The translations under genes and the position numbers were made by a program. 64,000 nt of DNA from Anaerovirgula multivorans (GTDB taxonomy: Bacteria > Bacillota > Clostridia > Peptostreptococcales > Natronincolaceae), in NCBI RefSeq assembly GCF_900188145.1, contig NZ_FZOJ01000003.1:62001-126000 (forward strand), read 5' to 3'. The first letter of the stretch is position 1. The number at the start of each line of letters is the position of its first letter. Of the stretch, positions 58,277-64,000 are shown piece by piece. Below the pieces are notes generated by a model. The model ran no database searches, was not told the origin of the DNA, and saw only the letters and a list, made by a program, of their open reading frames with translations.

Positions 58277-61200
58277 TCACCAAACAATAGATTCTCTATA
58301 TATTTTAAATTCATCTTTAATTCTTTCAATGTATTTGACAGCTTCCTCCAAACTCCCACGCCTTGCCGCCAGTTCTATTTTAAATGCTCCGTCTTTTATG
58401 CCAATAGCATCAATCTCGTTGGATATAATTTTAATATTATGGGCTATATTTTCAATAAGCATAATATTATTACTCTCCATAGCTATATCAATTTTCTTAA
58501 TATATTCAGCAATCTCAGAAAGTGCTGAGATGATCTGCTTATTTGATGAGGGTAGATTTTTGCTTGTAAATGTGACTTCTCCATTCTCTGTAAGTACCAC
58601 GTTATCTGGCATGAAATCTCTCCACTTGCCTTGGACTGTTACAATGTTATCAAGTATATAAAACAGCTCCCTCATCTGTATAGGTTTTGAAACATATCCA
58701 TCCATTCCTAAAGTTAAAAATCTTTCTCTATCCCCCTGTAAAGCGTAGGCTGTCATAGCGATGATGGGAATTTGCTTGCCCATAACTTCTCTCTCCTTTA
58801 TCCTCCTAGTTGCTTCAACGCCGTCCATTTCTGGCATCTGGATATCCATCAAAATCACATCATATTTTCCTGGTTGAAATAATACCACCGCCTCTTTACC
58901 ATTGTTTGCAGTTTCAACCCTATGACCCTTTTTTTTGAGCATTTTCATAATGACCTTTTGATTAATAGCATCATCTTCAACGAGGAGGATATTCATAGAT
59001 TTTGTTGTCTTAGATACCTGTTGCGGTAGTTGTTCGGTCTTTTCCACCACCTGACTACCAACCTTGAATTTCAATATAAAGTGAAAAGTGCTGCCTTTTC
59101 CTTTTTTGCTCTCAACCCATATTCTTCCTCCCATAGCTTCAAGAAGTTGCTTTGATATAGCAAGCCCAAGTCCTGTACCTTCAAATCTTTTTGTGAAGGA
59201 TTCATCAATCTGACTAAAACTCTTAAAGAGCCTTCCTAAATCCTCAGAGGCAATCCCTATTCCTGTATCTGATACAATAAATTTCAATTCTACTTCATTA
59301 TCAAGATTCATTGTTTTTTTTATTGTTACAGTAATGTCGCCACAGTTAGTAAACTTTATTGCATTACTTATTAGATTATTCAGCACCTGTCGAAGTCTGT
59401 TTGGATCACCTACAAGGAATTTAGGTATAGTAGAAGAAAAGCTGTAATTTAACTCAAGTCCCTTTTCTTCTACACGAGAAGAGTGCATTTTAATAATCTC
59501 CTCCACAAGTTCCTTTATATTAAAGTTAACATTCTCAATAGATAGTTTGCCCGCTTCCATTTTAGAAAAGTCTAGAATATCATTAATGATTTCTAGAAGT
59601 GAATTTGCACAGGATTTTGCAGTAGCCAGATTATCTTTTTGTTCATCATCTAAATTAGTAAGCAAAGTAAGATCTACCATTCCAACAATGCCGTTGATAG
59701 GGGTGCGGATTTCATGGCTCATGTTAGCCAAAAACTCACTCTTGGACTTATTTGCGGCTACTGCCTCTTCTTTTGCTGTTACTAGTTGAATTTCTGACTG
59801 TTTTATATGTGTGATATCCGTGATAAGCATGGCTATATGCTTTCCCTCAGGACTGTATATTGAAACTGAATACCATCTACCAAAAGAATCCAAGTAAATT
59901 TCATTAATATGCACACTTTTCCCACGTTCCAGTGTGTTTACATATTTTTGTATGTTTTCTATAAGCACAGCTTTATCCTGAGGAAACAGTTCGGTATAGC
60001 GTCTACTAATAATGTATTTTTTTGTCATACCAGACATTTTCTCAAAGGCCTCATTTACTTCAATAAATTTCAAATCACTAGGAACTTCTTCATCATTGTA
60101 AATCACTTTACAATAAGCATAACCATTGTTCATATTCATGAAAAGAGATCGATATTTTGCCTGACTTTCAAGTATTCTCTTTTGTGATTTTTTCCGTTCT
60201 GAAATATCTCTAATAATACTTAACAGCACTCTTCCATTGTTTAAAGTAGTACTTTGAGTACTTACCTCTACCTCAAAACAGCTTCCATCCTTCCGTCGAT
60301 GGACAGTTTCAAAGAAAATTCCCTTTTCAACGACTTGTTTCGTTTGCCCCTTTGTATATTCTATACCTCCACGAATGTCGAAAATCTTTAATGTAAGTAG
60401 CTCTTCATAACTATAGCCATAAGCTTTTACTGCCGCCTTATTTGCTTCAACAATTCTGCCATCCATATCTATAAATAGGATAATATCCCGGGCATTTTCT
60501 GAAAGCAACTGATAACGCTGTAGATTTTCTTTAGCTTCTTTACTTTTAGTGATATCATAAATTGAACCTATGTAACCATCAAATTTTCCCTCCAGGTCAT
60601 AATAAGGAGCTCCTGCAACTAGGCACCATCTATACTCACCGTCATATCGACGAAAACGAATCTCTAATTGAAATGAATCTTCTTTACTCATGGCTTCAGT
60701 ACTGACTTCTACATATCTATCCAGGTCTTTTGGATGAATAACATTGGTCCAGCCATAACCTGATAATTCTTCAAGGGCACTTCCCGTAAAATCCTTCCAT
60801 GATCTACTGACGTAATTACATTCCACTCCTTTGTCTGTCTTCCAGACCAAAGAAGGAATCTGATTCAAAAGATTATTGCAATAGTCTCTAGATTTTAAAA
60901 CAGTAAGCTCTTGATTTTTTCTTTCAGTAATATCCATCAATGTCACAATAGAATTTCTTCTTCCATTTGTTATTATAGGTGTAACGCTTGCTCTAAACCA
61001 AAACTCCCTTTTCTTGCCATCCTTTGTAAATATCTTATTGAATTCGATGTTGCTTGTGGATTGACTATGGTCAAAAGCTAAAACAATTGCTTTTCTAATT
61101 TCACAATCGGAACATTTGGATCCATAACCACAGCCTCCTTCATCCTCGGTACTTTCCGCACAATTAAAGCTATCACCAAAATGGCTTCCAATCACCTGCT

Positions 61201-61741
61201 CTCTTTTCTTGTTGGTTAAGATTAAAGCAGCATCATTGACTTGACTAATCACAGCTATTTCATCTAAAATCACCATACCTACAGGTGCGTTATTAAATAT
61301 GGCTTTTAAATTATTTCCTTCATTTAAACTCTCCATTTCCAAAGTCTTTAGCCTAGTAATATCACGAAATACTACGACAACGCCAGTAGCAACTCCATCT
61401 GAATCTCTAATTGGAGAACAGCTGGCAGAAATAAATTTCTGTTCTCCACTCTTAGTTATAATTATAGACTTGTTTTTAAGACCTATCGTCATATCAGCTT
61501 TAAGGGCTCTGAAAATTGGGCCTTCTAATTCTTCCCTTGTATCCACCTCAAAAATTGGAAACACCCTATCAAAATCTTGTTTATAAGCGTCATTTGCCTT
61601 CCAACCTGTAATCTCTTCTGCCGTTATATTCATATATATAATTTTGCCTAAAAGGTCAGTTGAGATGACACCGTCACCCATAGAAGACAGAATCGCAGTT
61701 GTAAAGTTATATTCTTTTCCAGAGCATTTTCTATTCAGCAT
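58277..61741 (-). CDS. Hybrid histidine kinase, multiple PAS / HisKA / HATPase / REC / Hpt
   Basis: A 1154-aa cytoplasmic kinase (ATG at 61741 behind AAAGGTG; a GTG 9 bp earlier is an alternative). Five PAS units run from ~15 to ~660. The second carries a Cys cluster (C-x9-C-x5-C-x2-C, ~194-213) that could bind metal or a cofactor. HisKA is FLANMSHEIRTPINGIVGM (~690). HATPase has NLISNAIKFTN, VSDTGIGIASEDL and GTGLGLAISK. REC (~930-1050) has ILLVEDDAINQKVI and DVILMDIQMPEMDG. The C-terminus (IAHNIKIISNEIDAIG) looks like an Hpt domain with its His. No membrane segment is seen. Confidence 0.9.
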   Translation of the reverse strand: MLNRKCSGKEYNFTTAILSSMGDGVISTDLLGKIIYMNITAEEITGWKANDAYKQDFDRVFPIFEVDTREELEGPIFRALKADMTIGLKNKSIIITKSGEQKFISASCSPIRDSDGVATGVVVVFRDITRLKTLEMESLNEGNNLKAIFNNAPVGMVILDEIAVISQVNDAALILTNKKREQVIGSHFGDSFNCAESTEDEGGCGYGSKCSDCEIRKAIVLAFDHSQSTSNIEFNKIFTKDGKKREFWFRASVTPIITNGRRNSIVTLMDITERKNQELTVLKSRDYCNNLLNQIPSLVWKTDKGVECNYVSRSWKDFTGSALEELSGYGWTNVIHPKDLDRYVEVSTEAMSKEDSFQLEIRFRRYDGEYRWCLVAGAPYYDLEGKFDGYIGSIYDITKSKEAKENLQRYQLLSENARDIILFIDMDGRIVEANKAAVKAYGYSYEELLTLKIFDIRGGIEYTKGQTKQVVEKGIFFETVHRRKDGSCFEVEVSTQSTTLNNGRVLLSIIRDISERKKSQKRILESQAKYRSLFMNMNNGYAYCKVIYNDEEVPSDLKFIEVNEAFEKMSGMTKKYIISRRYTELFPQDKAVLIENIQKYVNTLERGKSVHINEIYLDSFGRWYSVSIYSPEGKHIAMLITDITHIKQSEIQLVTAKEEAVAANKSKSEFLANMSHEIRTPINGIVGMVDLTLLTNLDDEQKDNLATAKSCANSLLEIINDILDFSKMEAGKLSIENVNFNIKELVEEIIKMHSSRVEEKGLELNYSFSSTIPKFLVGDPNRLRQVLNNLISNAIKFTNCGDITVTIKKTMNLDNEVELKFIVSDTGIGIASEDLGRLFKSFSQIDESFTKRFEGTGLGLAISKQLLEAMGGRIWVESKKGKGSTFHFILKFKVGSQVVEKTEQLPQQVSKTTKSMNILLVEDDAINQKVIMKMLKKKGHRVETANNGKEAVVLFQPGKYDVILMDIQMPEMDGVEATRRIKEREVMGKQIPIIAMTAYALQGDRERFLTLGMDGYVSKPIQMRELFYILDNIVTVQGKWRDFMPDNVVLTENGEVTFTSKNLPSSNKQIISALSEIAEYIKKIDIAMESNNIMLIENIAHNIKIISNEIDAIGIKDGAFKIELAARRGSLEEAVKYIERIKDEFKIYRESIVW

Positions 61742-61807
61742 TGTTAACACACCTTTACCTTCTAGATTCTAATCAGAATTCACGTTATGATATAGGTTTA
61801 GTCTTTT

Positions 61808-63526
61808 CTAGTATTTCCCAAATTCTCTGTCACTTAATGCAATGTTTAGCTTTGGGGCAGCAGTTTCATTATGAACCTCCTCCATAGAGCTTGCATTTGC
61901 TTTTTTGTTTTTCGACATACCTTCCAGCATTTTTAATACTTCCGGACTGATTTCATCTAATTTATTATACATCCTAGCATTTTGCTTCAGTTTAAATCTA
62001 CTGACCATTTCTTTTAAGAGTTCTGCCTGGCCTGAAAGTTCTTCACTTGCAGCAGCACTTTCTTCTGAAGTAGCGGAGTTAGTCTGAACCACCTCTGATA
62101 CCTGCATGATTCCCTCATTAATCTGTCCAATACCTGTAGCCTGTTCATTAGAAGCAATTGCAATATCATCAACAAGATTTGCTACTTTTTCAATGCCGTT
62201 TACAATTTTATTAAGAGCTTCAGCAGTTTCTTCTGCAATCTTTGTGCCATCTTCAGTCTTCTTGATTGAACCTTCAATCATATCTGTTGTTTCTTTTGCT
62301 GCATTTGCTGAACGTTCAGCTAGATTTCTTACTTCTTCTGCCACAACTGCAAAACCTTTACCATGTTGTCCAGCTCGTGCAGCCTCAACCGCTGCATTTA
62401 ATGCAAGAATGTTGGTTTGAAATGCAATTTCATCAATAACTTTGATAATCTTGGAGATATTGGCAGAAGACTCATTAATTTCTTCCATAGCCTTAAGCAT
62501 CCCCTTCATCTGGGCATCACCCTGCACAGCATTTAATTTGGCATTTTCAGCCAATTCATTGGCCTGATTAGCGTTCTGCGCATTTAGTTTTGTCTGGGAA
62601 GATATTTCCTCAAGGGAAGCTGTCAGCTCCTCAATTGAGCTTGCCTGTTCAGTGGCACCTTGAGAAAGATCTATACTTGAATCAGATACCTGTTTTGATC
62701 CCGATGCCACCTGCTCTGCTGCCAAACTCATGTTACTCATAATTTCATTTAAGTTGTCAGCCATCATTGCAAAGGATTTAGCTAACATACCTACTTCATC
62801 TTTAGAATCAATATCTATATCTACATCAAGGTTACCTTCTGCAATATCATCTGCAACCCTAACAAGTTTGTTAAGAGGCTTACTTATTAGATTTGCCACT
62901 AATAAGCCAAGCATAATAGCAAGTACTACTCCTACTATTATCACTATTATCATAATAAAAGTTTGAGATTTATAATTATCAGCATTATTATTTACTGTCG
63001 CTGTTGCACGATTTGTTTTATAGTCAATTAGCGCTTGTAAGTTTTCATCAACCTGGATTCTTGCCTCTGTAACTAGATGAAGTACAGCTAAGGCATCATC
63101 ATATCTCTGTTCTCTAACCATCCCTAGATTTTCATCTCGGACTTCTCGATAGACTACCATACTATTCATTAATTTGTTATATAAAGTACGCTCTTCTTCA
63201 TTTTTAATAGTTTTTTCATAGCTTTGCAGTAGCTCATTACTTTGTGCTACTTGTCTGTTAATTTGCTCTGTTCTTGTATTAAATCTATTTGGGTCTTGTT
63301 CATAGACTACTAGGAGTTGATTAGCACGTACGTCCTGTAAAGCAGTTTGAATTGTAGCAAGATCTAAACTTGGCAAAAAATCGTTATTATACATATCAAC
63401 ACTGCTTGTATTTATAATACGCATATTACTAATTCCAAGGAAACCTACAATACCTGTGAAAATAGCAACAATTATAAAGCACGCTATAAGTTTTATTCTT
63501 GTTTTAAGATTATTAAACCATTGCAT
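61808..63526 (-). CDS. Methyl-accepting chemotaxis protein
   Basis: A 572-aa chemoreceptor. It has a first membrane helix (~10-32), an outer four-helix-bundle ligand domain (~33-188, FLPSLDLATIQTALQDVRANQLLV...), a second helix (~190-212), HAMP (~213-265, LISKPLNKLVRVADDIAEGNLDVDIDIDSKDEVG) and a long signalling coiled coil. The kinase-contact tip reads KVIDEIAFQTNILALNAAVEAARAGQHGKGFAVVAEEVRNLAERS (~370-415). AAGGGGAG precedes the start. It lies between cheB and the hybrid kinase, on the same strand. The ligand is unknown. Confidence 0.95.
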   Translation of the reverse strand: MQWFNNLKTRIKLIACFIIVAIFTGIVGFLGISNMRIINTSSVDMYNNDFLPSLDLATIQTALQDVRANQLLVVYEQDPNRFNTRTEQINRQVAQSNELLQSYEKTIKNEEERTLYNKLMNSMVVYREVRDENLGMVREQRYDDALAVLHLVTEARIQVDENLQALIDYKTNRATATVNNNADNYKSQTFIMIIVIIVGVVLAIMLGLLVANLISKPLNKLVRVADDIAEGNLDVDIDIDSKDEVGMLAKSFAMMADNLNEIMSNMSLAAEQVASGSKQVSDSSIDLSQGATEQASSIEELTASLEEISSQTKLNAQNANQANELAENAKLNAVQGDAQMKGMLKAMEEINESSANISKIIKVIDEIAFQTNILALNAAVEAARAGQHGKGFAVVAEEVRNLAERSANAAKETTDMIEGSIKKTEDGTKIAEETAEALNKIVNGIEKVANLVDDIAIASNEQATGIGQINEGIMQVSEVVQTNSATSEESAAASEELSGQAELLKEMVSRFKLKQNARMYNKLDEISPEVLKMLEGMSKNKKANASSMEEVHNETAAPKLNIALSDREFGKY

Positions 63527-63584
63527 TCTTGAACTCCCCTTTTATAAATTGAATTTTGGCTTACTTCTTTTTATATACCCATGC

Positions 63585-64000
63585 TTAACCCAACATCTTA
63601 TAGATAAGTTGTGGAATATTACTCAAGGAAGCTTGCTTTTCCACTGCTCCAATATTAAAAGCAACTTTTGGCATACCATAAACCACAGAAGATTTCTCAT
63701 CCTGCCCTATGGTTCTTGCCTCTTTCCGTTTCATTGAAAGAAGTCCCTTGGCTCCATCATAACCCATGCCCGTGAGAATCACTCCAATGGCATTGCTACC
63801 AGCTTCTTTTGCTACCGATTCAAACAAGATATCGACTGAAGGACAATGTCCACTCACTTTATCACCCTCAAGACATTGGATTTTGTATTTATCACTAATT
63901 TTTTTGATTTTCATATGCTGATTCCCAGGGGCTATCAATACTCGCCCCTTCTCAACCCAATCACCTGTTTGAGCTTCTTTAACCTCTAATTGAGTTGAAT
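63585..64000 (-). CDS. cheB: Chemotaxis protein-glutamate methylesterase CheB (5' partial)
   Basis: The frame is open past the right edge; 138 codons of the C-terminal catalytic domain are visible. Motifs include VLIAPGNQHMKI, GHCPSVDILFESVAKEAG, GVILTGMGYDGAKGLLSMKR (with the catalytic Asp in MGYDG) and GQDEKSSVVYGMPKVA. It demethylates or deamidates chemoreceptors such as the one 58 bp downstream. The catalytic Ser and any receiver domain lie beyond the window. Confidence 0.95.
   Translation of the reverse strand, partial: STQLEVKEAQTGDWVEKGRVLIAPGNQHMKIKKISDKYKIQCLEGDKVSGHCPSVDILFESVAKEAGSNAIGVILTGMGYDGAKGLLSMKRKEARTIGQDEKSSVVYGMPKVAFNIGAVEKQASLSNIPQLIYKMLG

Overview
The window is AT-rich DNA from a spore-forming, anaerobic-type member of the Clostridia. 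The overall gene set resembles Alkaliphilus or a related Clostridiaceae lineage, but that is an impression from gene content; no 16S gene or marker comparison was possible. Pointers are strong GGAGG-type ribosome sites, an alpha/beta spore protein, a Spo0E-like phosphatase, a split glycine decarboxylase (gcvPA/gcvPB), ECF transporter S components, a PrdX/YbaK protein and several clostridial riboswitch classes. No rRNA or CRISPR array is present.

Layout. 1-3451 (minus): an operon behind a probable molybdenum-cofactor (Moco) riboswitch, coding for a lipoprotein with a sulfite-oxidase-like fold, an ECF S component and an alkaline-phosphatase-superfamily lipoprotein. 3645-5581 (plus): PspC/LiaF-type envelope-stress genes and a YbjQ protein. 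5607-9131: a SIMIBI ATPase divergent from an actin-like (ParM-type) gene and its acidic partner. 9300-14709 (minus): an SLH surface protein, a hypothetical/phosphoesterase pair, a methyltransferase and a second ECF S component. 14949-19295: tRNA-Thr(CGT), an internally deleted ABC-class ATPase, a PAP2 phosphatase and an ABC exporter.

19560-23024 is an accessory island: tRNA-Thr(GGT) carries an 18-bp site repeated at 23007-23024. Between the copies lie a Cro/CI regulator, small ORFs, a possible effector/RDD-membrane-protein pair and two integrase fragments joined at a perfect 36-bp palindrome. 23238-34027 is a complete catabolic operon: tripartite tricarboxylate transporter, hydroxyacid dehydrogenase, DapA-like aldolase, PdxA2, Fe-alcohol dehydrogenase and DUF1537 kinase. 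It has a sigma-54 promoter and a PrpR-type activator and is probably for a four-carbon acid sugar. 34866-39053 is the glycine cleavage operon (no gcvH) behind a tandem glycine riboswitch.

39373-44861 holds sporulation genes, then a NarX/NarL-type two-component pair next to an exported flavoprotein reductase. 45045-46892 pairs a D-glutamate-cyclase-like enzyme with two Gate-domain membrane proteins. 46972-51347 is an ABC-2 export system with a lipoprotein. cobT (cobalamin riboswitch) and a MATE transporter (c-di-GMP-I riboswitch) follow. The right end carries an OB-fold SSB-like protein, a non-canonical MurE-like ligase and a signalling block: response regulator, hybrid kinase, chemoreceptor and partial cheB.

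A palindromic intergenic repeat about 100 bp long occurs near 16.3, 23.1 and 55.3 kb. The most promising candidates for undescribed biology are the Moco-riboswitch operon, the chromosomal actin-like module and the cargo of the tRNA-Thr island.
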